NCBI GenBank assembly: GCA_963693285.1
Contig: OY848917.1
Coordinates: 14,384,192 to 14,448,191 of the forward strand
Length of the DNA: 64,000 nt
Direction of reading: 5' to 3'
From: Xestospongia muta
Lineage: Eukaryota > Porifera > Demospongiae > Haplosclerida > Petrosiidae
Within the stretch, counting starts at the first letter, position 1. Each line of letters starts with the position of its first letter. Both the position numbers and the translations under genes were made by a program. The notes beneath the pieces are model-generated. The model was not told where the DNA came from. It made no database searches and saw nothing but the letters and a program-made list of their open reading frames with translations. Positions 10,901 to 21,582 of the stretch are shown here, in pieces.

Positions 10901-13900
10901 TAGAAGGTAGCCTTTGGAAACTGAGCATGATAGATAAGTTTTTAAAACATTTCTGAAAATTTTGCTCTGATTTCAGTCAGTGTTGTCGCTGTAGATACAC
11001 TTACATCAGATAATGAAGTAGAACAAAGTCTCTTTATGCAGGCTTAGATGTTTGTCTGTGTAGAATATATGGATAAGTTGAGCCATTTTTCAAAGTATCT
11101 AATCCTCATTTCTTAATAAAGATTCTACCAATCTGTTAATTAGTACAAGTTACTTATTGTTTGTTTGCCACATAAATATATAATTGACTAAAATACACAC
11201 AAAATACTATCACCATAAATGAGGTAAATGTTTGAAATGTAAGTATAAATGAAGTAATTCTAACAATCAATCACACATTGTAATCTGAAATAAAGGGAAT
11301 GTCAGTTACTACAGTTTGCTTTAATTTTTTAGGATGGTAATACACCACTTCACGTTGCTTGCAGAGGTTGTTATGGTGATGTTGTGAAGTCCCTTTTGTC
11401 TTCAGGAAAGGTCAACCCAATGGCTAAGAACAAACGTGAACAAACAGCCATGGAACTTGCTTATCGTGATGATGTCAATCACTTCAGTATTTTAAAGATG
11501 TTTGAGCCATTTGAGCAATGTCGAAAGGTATTTTCTCACCTAGTTTATCCACTTAGCACTGAAGTACATTTTAATATTATTCATTACTTTTTCACGTGAA
11601 TGTCATGCGAACAGACCACGTTTTTCCACGCGTTTGTGAAGATACAAAGGGGAAGAGACTGAGGTTGCAAACAAAGCAAAAGAGGTTGTTGCGAATGTCT
11701 ATGACTATTTCGAGGAACTCCACAGGCGTCAACGTACTCAAGGACCTCTTAAAAGAACTGCTGATGCCACAGGAATTTCACGTGCCAGGATCATTTGTTA
11801 AAAGGTTTTTTTAGAACCACGGCGGCTTTATAGCTGTCTTAAATCGCAAAAGACAATATCTGATTATTATTTTAATAGTAATAATTATTATAATAGAACG
11901 TTTGTTCATATAATTAGAACTGTAATTTTGAATTGCCACGTGACACACAGCTGACTTCTCAAGGTAAAAAGTGTTATTCGAAGGTGTGGAATTTGAAGTA
12001 TGACGAAGGTATGCCATTGAAAATGTATGGAGTTTATAGTTTGCTACTTTCTCGTAGCACTAGAGAGCCAAATTTTATATATAAATAGCGCATTTGCAAG
12101 TTGAATTGATTGGTGCAAGTTCCATGCGGATAGCAAGTAAAACGGCAAAGTTATTTACATGTCTGGGTAGCTCAACTCAACTCGGACAGAGTATAGTCTT
12201 GTCAATAATAGCCAAGTTGTTTTACCCTGATATTACATGCAAAATAATTGGTATTACAAATAAAGATGTTGCATGGAAACTATTTAAATAGCGTTGGATC
12301 TCCATATATTACATAACAGTTAGTAGCCATATGCTATTTTGTAATTATATAGAAGGCTCAGTCTCATGTATGAATGGTGTCAACTGATTAGAAGGTAGCC
12401 TTTGGAAACTGAGCATGATAGATAAGTTTTTAAAACATTTCTGAAAATTTTGCTCTGATTTCAGTCAGTGTTGTCGCTGTAGATACACTTACATCAGATA
12501 ATGAAGTAGAACAAAGTCTCTTTATGCAGGCTTAGATGTTTGTCTGTGTAGAATATATGGATAAGTTGAGCCATTTTTCAAAGTATCTAATCCTCATTTC
12601 TTAATAAAGATTCTACCAATCTGTTAATTAGTACAAGTTACTTATTGTTTGTTTGCCACATAAATATATAATTGACTAAAATACACACAAAATACTATCA
12701 CCATAAATGAGGTAAATGTTTGAAATGTAAGTATAAATGAAGTAATTCTAACAATCAATCACACATTGTAATCTGAAATAAAGGGAATGTCAGTTACTAC
12801 AGTTTGCTTTAATTTTTTAGGATGGTAATACACCACTTCACGTTGCTTGCAGAGGTTGTTATGGTGATGTTGTGAAGTCCCTTTTGTCTTCAGGAAAGGT
12901 CAACCCAATGGCTAAGAACAAACGTGAACAAACAGCCATGGAACTTGCTTATCGTGATGATGTCAATCACTTCAGTATTTTAAAGATGTTTGAGCCATTT
13001 GAGCAATGTCGAAAGGATTTTCCTGTGGAATCCTACAGCAAAGTCTTTTTCTGTGGTAACAATGGTGCAGGTAAAAGTTCACTCGCAGCAGTCGTTATGG
13101 AACGAGCTAAGAAACCGCCTAACTACAAGTTCAATACTTCTGATCCTATTCCAGTAGAACTATTTACTACTGGAATTAACGTGCATACCTTTTCAAGTCA
13201 TGAAGTGGGAAATGTTGTCCTTTATGATTTTGCAGGTCATAAGGAGTATTACAGCAGTCATTCAGCAATTCTAGAAAATCTCATGCTACGCACACCTGCT
13301 GTTTTTGCCATACTTTCCAAGATGACCGACAATCTTGACATCATTGAAAGGGATTTATACTACTGGTTTAATTTTATAAAGAGTGCCAGTCTTCAATTAT
13401 CGAGCTCAAGGCCATCTCAAATACTTGTCATTGGAAGTCGACTCGATGAGCTGACTAATGGTTATGAGAAAATTTCAAAATTAGTTGCTGAAGTTGTTAA
13501 AAAAGCTGATCATTCCCAAGAATATGGTGGGTTCCTACCTATGGAATGTCATCGTCCTGGTGGAAAAGGTGTCGAGAAGTTTGTTGCTATGCTCTCTAAA
13601 AGCTGCAAAGCTATCCTTGATCGATCTGATAAAATTAGTTTCTACTGCCACGTTCAATTCTCCTTCTTGCAATTGCTTCGAAATAAAGAGAATATTATAG
13701 CCATTAGCCTGATGGAGCTATGTGATGTATTACAAAAGCGTGATGAGCCTTCACTTCCTTCTGAAAGGTCAGTTTTATTAGAATTCCTAACCATTTTAAA
13801 TGACAAGGGTCTCATCTTGTTCCTTAAAAATGAGGATGATGCTGAAAGTTGGGTAGTTATTGACAGAGCTACTCTTCTCACTGAAGTCAATGGTGTTCTT

Positions 13901-16900
13901 TTTGCTCCTAAGGAAATTGAACGTGCCCATCAAAATATTGCTAGTAATACTGGTATTGTGCCTAAGTCTATTCTCAAAAAATTTTTTCCAAAGCACAATA
14001 CTGCTATGTTAATTGGGTTCCTTAGGAGTCTTCAGTTCTGTCATGTTTTAGAATCTAATACACTACAAAAGTTTGAAACCAATATATCAGCTTCAATTCC
14101 TCTGCCATCAGAGGAGCTCTTATTTTTTCCATCACTCATTAAAGCTGAGCCCCCTACAGATCTTAAAATAGAGAATGGGTTGGGATGGTGCCTCTGGTGT
14201 CCTGATCATAACCAATTTCTCTCAACACGATTTCTTCATCTTCTCCTTTTCATTCTTTCCTACACTTTTTGTCCTCCACGCCGTAATAGAGCTAGAAAAT
14301 TTGCTGTTGATCCACAAATCCTAAAGTTAGCTCGTCGTTGTGATGTATGGATGAGTGGCATTTATTGGGTGAACGATGATGATGAAGTTGAAGTTATTGT
14401 TGAAGTAACAGAGCAATATCGTTGTGTTACAGTAGTTACATCAGTAAATGATGTTGAAAAAAGCCGCAAAGTTTTCAATGATGTTGTTCAGACCATATTA
14501 ACATTGAAGAGTCAGATGCACTCATTTGAATGTGAGGAGTACCTCATTGCTCCTAGTGATGTAGGAGAAGCTCGTAGTCTTCTCATGGATAAACGCATAC
14601 TTTACAATATAAAAGATGTTGCTCGATCAGTGCTTACAAAAAGTAATGTTAGAGAAGACAATGACACCAAGACGGTTGGTGTTGAAGAAATTGTCGGAGT
14701 TCATGACCCTTTTCTTTCCATTGCTCCTTCAGTCACAAAAGCACTTTTCAGTGCTAAATCATCACTTCAAGAGGACCACCTTCAACACATAGTAAATAGG
14801 TGTTCTTATTTCTCATCATCACCATTATTATTATCAAGTCAGAAGTCAGTAAAGGAATGTTGCAGTCAACTTAGTGTGTTTGCTGGACGTAACCCTTTGG
14901 TAAGTATAAGTTAGTTTGAATAATCTATTGTCAATTTCTTGTGTATTGTGCTTATAACACATTCTGTATAGGATGATACTTACATCATATTCATACTTCA
15001 TTCTGTCATAGGATCTTGCAGATCCTCTATTAAGTGAAGATGTCATTGAAACTATATCTGAGCAACTCCTCTTTAAAAGTTAGTGTATAATGTTTGTGGC
15101 TCTTAAGTATTGGTTACACCTGAACTATGATATAAAACAAGCATGAAAGCCAAAGGCTTGATGGTTATTTATGTCATAACATACCATATGAGCTAATAGT
15201 ATGATGTAGGTTGGGCTATAACATATATTAGTGGGTTGATACCACTGAAACTCAAAGTGATGTCACAGCCCAGTATCTGCTGATGTCAGTGCTATATTTG
15301 GATAGAGTGCTGTGATGTCACTCTTTCAAGTCGAGATCTTTGTTAGTACTTTGAGCTTCTATGCTATTGTGTCACAACTACTTTTAATTCTTATGTACAT
15401 GTGTCTAAATTGTTAGATGACACACTTACCCTAGGTAAATCATTAACAAGTTTCACACAACAATTTCGTACTTTATGCAACTCTCTGTCTCCCAATTTTC
15501 TAATAAATGTAAATTAAAACTTCACTAGACAAATGTGCCTTACGTTTATGCAATATATATATTTTTATTGAAATTTTCAGATTAATTTTGTTGTTATCAT
15601 AATGTCTGAGAGTACTGTAGGAAGTTAATGAACTTACAAATCCATTGTAAACTATTTGGCCTCATTTTTTTGGATATTTTTTTTCTAAAGGATGCTAACA
15701 CATTCATAATAAATTAAATACATTTTTTTGAAATATTTTAGCTTTACATTAGTTTTATTTTTAATTAATAAGAGACAGGTATATTTAATGTACATTACCA
15801 GTTGATTTGACTATTTCTTGTTTGATTGCACATAAAAGCTTTTTCTAAAAAGTGATGTGATGTAGGAATTGTTCTAGTTAATATCAATTCAATAAGAACA
15901 AAAGTACAATGAAAGTAGTGGGAATGGTAATAACATCATTCCTACATAATAGCACAGTGCAAAGATTTGAAACTACTATAAAGAGCACAAGATTGTTTAT
16001 AAGATGTCTTAAGCAGCATAAAGTAAATGAAATGAAAAATAAGTTAGAAGCTTTGTATATATACTATACCAATTTTCAAGTTTATTTTCTTTTGGACTAT
16101 GACAGTTAGAAACTAAGTGATATCAAAGCTGCACTCATCAATATTATAATCTAGTATTTTGTATATCCATATATTGCTAGTTATGTGCTATTATTGCTAC
16201 TTCGTTTGTTTTTGGATTATTAGTATATAAACTTTTCCTACATCATGTCATTTTCAAAGAAAATGTTAATACATTTTCAGATGAAATCCTGATATTTAAA
16301 CCTGTGCATGATTACTGAAGATATAATATATATATATATATATTGTTTTCCACTGCAGATATTAGCCAAATTATTTCCAAAGTTCCTGCAAGGAAAGATG
16401 CTGTAGAAGTATTGATGCCTATTAAAAGCAAATGGTATATAATTGGTACTGCACTTGGAGTCAGTGAAGCAGATCTAGACAACATAATGTATAGCAATAA
16501 CCCAGTAGAAGAAAAAATGGCTAATATGATTGGCACTTGGTTAGACAAATGTCCTAAAGACACTACCTGGGAGGCACTATTGAAGGCAGTGGAGGGGAAG
16601 ACTGCTGACAGCCAACAAACAGGGCAAATGATTCGTAAATTTTTAAAGATACCTGAAAGAAGTGATCCTCACTCACATACTGAAAGAGGTAGGACTCTAT
16701 ATAATACCCTTACTAAATGATAAAGACTTAATCATTTAAACTATGGATTCACTTAAAGACTAATGACATGAAATTATGATCTTTTATTTAATTTTATTTG
16801 TAGTTTATAATTTGCTTATGAACATGAATGTTGGTGGTTGGTGCACACTTTCGATTATAGTGGCAATTCTTGCTGTAATTTTGTGAGTAATAAATAATTA

Positions 16901-17095
16901 TACTTACTTGACTGGCTCAGTGTATTTTAAAAAAATAATACTTTGTCTGTAGTTGGTAATTGACTATGTATATGAGCTCTTGTAAATGCATGTTCTTGAT
17001 ATATACAATTGTTTGTATATTGTAACTTATAGTCATCAATCAAATGAGTTAATTAATCTGTTGTCATTTTCTATAGGTATTTTTACTTGATATAG
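3342..17095 (+). CDS. Ankyrin-repeat / ROCO-like GTPase / Death-domain protein with C-terminal membrane anchor (5' incomplete)
   Basis: Predicted exons: 3342-3440, 6414-6512, 7718-7819, 8201-8293, 8826-8924, 9111-9209, (11333-11527, duplicated copy), 12821-14899, 15012-15078, 16359-16688, 16804-16882, 17077-17095. Acceptor and donor phases agree throughout and the last four exons close in one frame at a TAG. Order of parts: ankyrin repeats, P-loop GTPase resembling Roc, COR-like region, linker, Death domain, hydrophobic tail. The ANK-Roc-COR-Death order recalls DAPK1, but no kinase is present in the window. By family knowledge such proteins act in cell-death or innate-immune signalling; the membrane tail suggests anchoring. 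The first exons lie upstream or were not recognised. Confidence 0.85.
3441..6413 (+). other. Intron of the ankyrin gene, nothing else seen
   Basis: A 2.97-kb AT-rich stretch between two ankyrin exons. No further exon, transposon ends or RNA gene recognised on either strand. Confidence 0.55.
6414..6512 (+). CDS. Ankyrin repeat exon (33 codons)
   Basis: Between ATATAG and GTCAGT. Reads FGKTVLYISCYRGHDKVVQV and ends GVKVNVPDK. Phase 0 at both ends. Confidence 0.82.
6513..7717 (+). other. Intron of the ankyrin gene
   Basis: 1.2 kb, AT-rich, with no exon or repeat structure that I can support. Confidence 0.5.
7718..7819 (+). CDS. Ankyrin repeat exon (34 codons)
   Basis: Between CATGTAG and GTAAGT. 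Begins YGRTALHAAYWTENDVIIKM, with the TALH-A core of an ankyrin repeat. Phase 0 at both ends. Confidence 0.83.
7954..7987. repeat. (TA)n microsatellite
   Basis: Uninterrupted AT dinucleotide run in an ankyrin-gene intron. Confidence 0.9.
8201..8293 (+). CDS. Degenerate ankyrin repeat exon (31 codons)
   Basis: Between TATTTAG and GTATGC. Reads DTLLLKSLREGQLDGTKDAL and ends GAVVNIGND. The L--A---G-----L--GA-VN pattern is that of a repeat lacking the TPLH motif. Phase 0 at both ends. Confidence 0.75.
8826..9209 (+). CDS. Two ankyrin repeat exons from a recent local duplication
   Basis: Exons 8826-8924 (starts DGQTALYIAAEKDNNECVQL) and 9111-9209 (starts NGQTALYIASEKGNNECVQL) are nearly identical 33-codon ankyrin repeats. 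The flanking intron sequence is also shared (CATTCTGCATTTTATTCAAT precedes both). The repeating unit is 285 bp, so one exon plus its intron was copied in tandem. Both keep GT-AG borders and phase 0, so both can be spliced in. Confidence 0.85.
9210..9965 (+). other. Intron sequence, nothing recognised
   Basis: AT-rich, after the last tandem ankyrin exon and before the inverted-repeat element at 9966. No exon seen. Confidence 0.5.
9966..10710 (+). mobile_element. Tc1/IS630-like transposon remnant with 29-bp terminal inverted repeats
   Basis: The 29 bases at 9966-9994 are the exact reverse complement of 10682-10710 (core ACTCTGTCCGAGTTGAG). Inside, about 10150-10320 reads EVANKAKEVVANVYDYFEEL and then RTADATGISRARI on the plus strand, resembling the N-terminal helix-turn-helix region of DDE transposases of the Tc1/mariner-IS630 group. 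At 745 bp it is internally deleted. TA dinucleotides border the inverted repeats, but the exact target duplication is ambiguous. It is inserted in an ankyrin-gene intron. Confidence 0.7.
10038..11525. repeat. 1,488-bp tandem duplication, first unit
   Basis: Every stretch I compared is identical to 11526-13013 at an offset of 1,488 bp. The left edge falls 44 bp inside the left inverted repeat of the transposon at 9966-10710; the right edge falls inside the large ROCO exon. The trinucleotide AGG is shared at the breakpoints (10038-10040, 11526-11528, 13014-13016). Confidence 0.92.
11333..11527 (+). CDS. Duplicated partial exon (65 codons, ankyrin part only)
   Basis: Preceded by TTTTTTAG and identical to the first 195 bases of the exon at 12821. 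It encodes DGNTPLHVACRGCYGDVV through FEPFEQCRK. The duplication junction happens to create AAAG|GTATTT, a usable if weak splice donor in phase 0, so the exon could be spliced to 12821 without a frame change. Alternatively it is skipped. It is also possible that the whole repeat is an assembly artefact. Confidence 0.5.
11526..13013. repeat. 1,488-bp tandem duplication, second unit
   Basis: The identical partner of 10038-11525. It carries a transposon fragment that lacks the left inverted repeat but keeps the right one (12170-12198). It continues into the full-length ROCO exon, so this is the copy attached to the intact exon. Confidence 0.92.
12821..14899 (+). CDS. Large exon: last ankyrin repeats, ROCO-like GTPase and COR-like region
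   Basis: 693 codons between TTTTTTAG and GTAAGT. The first 65 codons are ankyrin sequence (DGNTPLHVACRG). The P-loop GNNGAGKSS follows (13055-13081). The G3 box DFAGHKEYY, with the DxxG aspartate, is at 13226-13252. A degenerate G4 box SRLDEL is near 13435-13452, where classical GTPases have NKxD. A COR-like stretch follows, including WVVIDRATLLTEVNGVLFAP and GWCLWCPDHNQF. The exon is long and intronless compared with the one-repeat ankyrin exons. Function by family: a GTP-regulated dimerising signalling module. Confidence 0.85.
15012..15078 (+). CDS. Short linker exon before the Death domain
   Basis: 67 bases between GTCATAG and GTTAGT, reading DLADPLLSEDVIETISEQLL. It begins in phase 0 and leaves one base, which the next exon completes. 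Confidence 0.7.
16359..16688 (+). CDS. Death-domain exon
   Basis: 330 bases between CACTGCAG and GTAGGA. The core reads KWYIIGTALGVSEADLDNIM, then MANMIGTWLDKCPKDTTWEA and LLKAVEGK...IRKFL. This is the six-helix Death-fold pattern (W-x-LA/G-x-LG, then ML--WL-K----TW--LL-AL). Homotypic binding to another Death-fold protein is the expected role. The ATG inside the upstream intron is not the start; the splice acceptor fits the phase left by the previous exon. Confidence 0.85.
16804..17095 (+). CDS. C-terminal membrane-anchor exons
   Basis: Exon 16804-16882 (after TTTGTAG) continues the frame and encodes GGWCTLSIIVAILAVI. A consensus donor GTGAGT at 16883 joins TTCTATAG|17077, giving LYFYLI and a TAG at 17093-17095. 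If the donor is not used, a TGA at 16884-16886 ends the protein after ...AVIL. Either way the end is a single hydrophobic helix with almost nothing after it, as in tail-anchored proteins. Confidence 0.75.
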
Positions 17096-17206
17096 ATGGT
17101 GTCCATCTTGTATACAATCTTTGAAAGACAAAGCTAGCTAATTTTACAATTGTTAAAATTTTAATTTGTTGGAACAATGTTAAGGAACAATACGTATAAT
17201 CTTGTT

Positions 17207-17212
17207 AATAAA
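17207..17212 (+). promoter_or_regulatory. Candidate polyadenylation signal AATAAA
   Basis: AATAAA lies 112 bp after the stop codon of the Death-domain gene, in the expected orientation. Confidence 0.5.
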
Positions 17213-18766
17213 TTGCACATACAAAAGTCTATTGAGTGAAGCAAGAGGAGGGTCTAAATAAATAACAACAAATAAATAACAAATACAACAATTAGACCAC
17301 ATCATTTTAAGATAATCACTTCAATGCAGAACACTTAGCCCAGTAAGAACTAAATTACGGTAATATTTATTTACTGTGTTGACAATGAGAACTTATTAGT
17401 AACTTGGAATAAGATGACCAACCCTTCAAACAGTTATTCTAAACCATAGGTATATATATACAAAGTTTAACCACAAAACCACAATGTCTGTGGGATCAAC
17501 AAACACTGACAAATGTCATTATTCTTAAGGCTCTGTTTCTTTGGCATTATGTGTTGAGCATATTCTGTGTTATTATATAAAGTTGTGAAGTTGTAACACT
17601 ATATACAAATCTGTAAATCTACAGTTCTACATAAATTTCACACACAGTGAAATAGCAAAATCTTGTATTAGAGATGCCTGAAATGCAGAAATGCAGATTG
17701 GCCACTTTTTACTCTGGTTATGTGTGCAGTATTTCTATTTGACTTACAAATTGATTGGTTATTATAGTCGGGAAGAGCCATCATGTTGTAATATACTCAT
17801 CTATACCTTCTTGATATAATCAGAAAAGCCTCTATACTCTATGTGTACTGAGCATTTACATTGTACAACTCATTGATTATTGTTATGTAAAATTGTTGTT
17901 CCAGTTGATGTTAATGGTTCCTACTGTTACAAATCATTTGTAAATAATCATGTTTAACAACAGATAATACAATATTAATCAAAAGAAGTGGGAGAGTATA
18001 TCACAGATCACAATGTGATTTTGTTGACTAATACTCACTTAGTGAGCAGGGTGGACCTTTTTGATAAGACTTTTGACAAATAGGTTAGTAATACAATATT
18101 CACTCCTATTGTAAAATGTTTGAAATGTACTTACTGACTAAAAGCCCTCAGGGAAATCTTAGCAAGCCAGAGCTCTTTCAAGTTGTGGCTCAAATGTGTT
18201 TTAATTCAGTATCCACTGACCAAAACACTGTCAATGAGGATGAAAGTGTCAAGCATCTTTAATTTAGTGTTCTTAAGATAAAGGGTGTTTCCTAATTTGT
18301 AAACATTTCAACAAAAGGCAATATAGTGGACAGGGATACGTGGTGCAATTAATGAACAACAATCCTTACCCTAATCAAACTCAAAAGCAAGGAATTCTAG
18401 AATGTCAGAGTGATCAGTCTGTTGTTGATGATACCAATGTTTCCATTGATTCCATGTTGAGTTGCTGGTAGGCTATCACCGTGAAGCTAGCAGAATCCTA
18501 ATAACTGGCTCTGAAAAATCACTCAAAATGAGAGATTGCTAAGATATTCCTGTGTGACTAGAGTTCTGGCTCCTGATTACATTAGAATATCCTGGTCTGA
18601 TGGAAGGATATCTGCATCTGGTTGATCTCTCAACTGCCAATGAAAATATATTAGCAGAGTCTAGGGTTACTTTATCCTCCAACACTTTCTGGACCCACTC
18701 ATGACAAGTGACCAATGTTATATATAACGTATGTTGTTAAATAGTGTACATTATACATATTTGATG
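17213..18766. other. Intergenic region, nothing recognised
   Basis: 1.55 kb between two convergent loci (plus-strand Death-domain gene, minus-strand Argonaute pseudogene). AT-rich. I see no coding pattern that I can defend. Further C-terminal Argonaute remnants were looked for and not found. Confidence 0.5.
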
Positions 18767-18767
18767 T

Positions 18768-20873
18768 ACCTGGATTCCAGGATCAGAATGGGGAAGAAGT
18801 CAAATTCAGCAGAATGTACAATATGTGTGTCAACAGTAGTACTAGCTGGTGCATTGCCTCCCTTACCTTACTAAAAAATGACAAAATGTTATATCACTTA
18901 CAGCTATACATGAAAAACAGTACAATACAGATCCATCACAAATGTTAGTGACTTGATATTAAAAAACAAAAATCTAATACACACAGTGTGATCACTGCAA
19001 GTAGCATGTTTCATTCAACAAGTTATATTGCATATGACAAAACGTTATTAGAAACAAAATTTAAAACCATAGATGGTTAAATATTTCAGTTTGTACTATA
19101 TTATGCATTATAAGGAAATGTTTTGTAAAAGGGTCATTGTGAACTGGTTAAATAAGAGTATGAAAAACCTTGGGGAGCATTTCCTTTATAGTCTTAACTA
19201 AGCACACATAAATATATTTACAGAGAAATAACCTGATCTTGTCTTTATCACAGAATAATGTGGCTTTTTGTACAACCAAATATGTGATACCAGGCTGATA
19301 ACCTGGATCTAAGCCTTGATAAGCTTTCTGTATGGCTGCATGTATGTTCAATAATCTAATTGGAAATACAGCTCTTTACAATAAGTTTTTAGCCAAAGAG
19401 CTTATTTATTACAAATTGCTTTTTTATGACAGTTTAATAATTAGTTGAAGTAAATTAGAGATCACTTTTGTTATTTGCCTATAACTTAGGATATTACAGG
19501 ACTATATAACCTGTGTGTCTATGTTACTGTAACCTATACTGTTAGTCTACCTATGTGATAAGATCTGTATTCTAATATGTACATTGTTTAGTGTCAGATC
19601 GATGGAAGTTTTATGGGTATCTTTTTAAATTGGCCCTTACTGATACCATCTCAATAGAAGATAATACATTTTGTTTTAAACTGCTTGAAGTAGAACTTTT
19701 ATCAATGCCATTTATCATTTCAGTAATTTGTTCTCTCCCAAATACTTCCAAATGTTTAATGTCAGTATTATATATATATGGACCATAAGAAAAAATACTG
19801 TAGAAATGTGCATAGGATCATTGTATACTACTATAAATGTTTTGGATTATGTCTTACAATAAATGATTACAGTACTAGTGCTATGTATTGATGTACACAT
19901 GCCAAATATATTATATATTATAATGTACATGTCAATATTTGAGTACTTTTACTTGTGCTCTGTATTCCATTGTACATGTATCAAAGCTACCAGTAAGCTA
20001 GAAGGAGACCAGTATGTTAAAACAATATCACAATGTATCTTATTGCTGATAGTGAGGGATTTCTGGTGATCTCCAGAAACTGGATGAGTAACATCAGCTC
20101 CCATTATCATTATAGTTTTTTCAATAATTAACACTCTAGAAAATTAGATATAAACTTTATAGATAAGCTTTTAAACCTTAAAATAACTTGAGTTCATTAA
20201 GAATAACAGAATTTGTCCTCTTAATTTTAAACTAATTCTAAGACGCAATTTTTCACAGTAAATGGATGTGTGCCTTCTGTGCATTTTTAACCTGAATACA
20301 TTGAGATGTACACACAAAAATTATCACATACTCTCTTCACTTGATCTGTGGGTGTATGTGAGTGTATTGTGTATGTATGTACATGATGTATGAGTGTGTG
20401 TGTATTGTGCATGTATGTACTTGATGTATGAGTGTGTGTCCGAGGAAAGAAATAAACCCAATTCAAAGTTATATAAGAAGAGGAGAAAGATATTAAAAGT
20501 TAATCCTATAACATATTTCGTTATGACTTATTGTAAGAAAAGCATTTTAATAAGTTGAATAATGTACAACACAACATTGTCTTATCAACTGTGAAAACAT
20601 AAAGTAATATACATTATAAGTTATCTATTGTCAGTTACAGTATTGATGTGTTAAGTGTAGTAAGTTAGCTAACTAACTAATTCACTTGTTACAATTAATC
20701 CCATGAGTACCATCCAAAATTACCATAAATAGTTGAAGATCAATAATATTTTCTTGAAAATGTCTGACCACAGTTTCCAAGTCTTCATCATATCTGATAT
20801 AATAGACATTTGTTGGTCTGTCATTGTTTCCATACCCTTCTCTCTGCTGGCCTTTGACAGTTCATGAGCAAAA
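18768..20873 (-). pseudogene. Argonaute-family pseudogene, copy 1 (MID/PIWI remnants)
   Basis: Minus-strand blocks in gene order. 20,873-20,712: MID segment (HELSKASREKG, YDEDLETVV). About 20,303-20,232: QCIQVKNAQK. 20,104-20,081: MGADVTHPVSGD, the first catalytic Asp block. 19,675-19,630: IIFY*DGISKGQF. 19,315-19,262: GYQPGITYLVVQK. 18,868-18,768: TTVDTHIVHSAEFDFF. These follow the Argonaute PIWI order. Lesions: TGA (19651-19653) replaces the Arg codon of the YRDG motif; the MID exon has a 2-bp insertion and its acceptor AG has become AC; the RHHTR stretch is lost. N and PAZ domains are absent. Non-functional. Confidence 0.88.
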
Positions 20874-21582
20874 ACAGTAAACAAAACATTTAAACATTTA
20901 ATTGTATATCATAATTACATAGTCCGTGCAAATATCCTATTGAGTTGACATAATTTGTGCATAAAAATTTTGTTGTTGTGTGTATATAAAATGTTTTTGT
21001 TATTTTTGACAATTTCACAAGTTTAATAAGCTAGCTATTGAATAAAGTTCAGGATGCTATGGTTATATATCTGTATGAAATTTTTTGTTGAACTACTATT
21101 GTGTCCACAACTGTCATAAAATTATATATTATGGGATTGTTACTTTGTGTGAGTGGTGTATGATTTGGGGGATGTAACTGGTGCTATTCTGCATGAACAT
21201 TGCCATATTTTTTTCCTAATCTTACAACAACTGTTCATCATGGTACAAATAATACAGATGATGTAAATTAATGTACATAGGTAACTTGTGTAACCAAAGG
21301 CAAAGAAACAGTTTTTACAGTTAGGTATATAACACTCACCTAAATAATTTATTATTTCTCCAATGCTACTGTTTTAAATTTATGCAATGTGTTAATTTAT
21401 AAAATATCATCATATTTACAGTGGTCACTATGACATCATTAGTATCTATAGCAACTTTGTTGAACATTATATGTCTTCCTCTTCCCCTTCATTAGTGCAA
21501 ATATTAAAGTTGATAATGAATTTATGAAAACTTCATAATATATAATTATACTAACAGCAGGTCACATTAACATAATAGTGGG

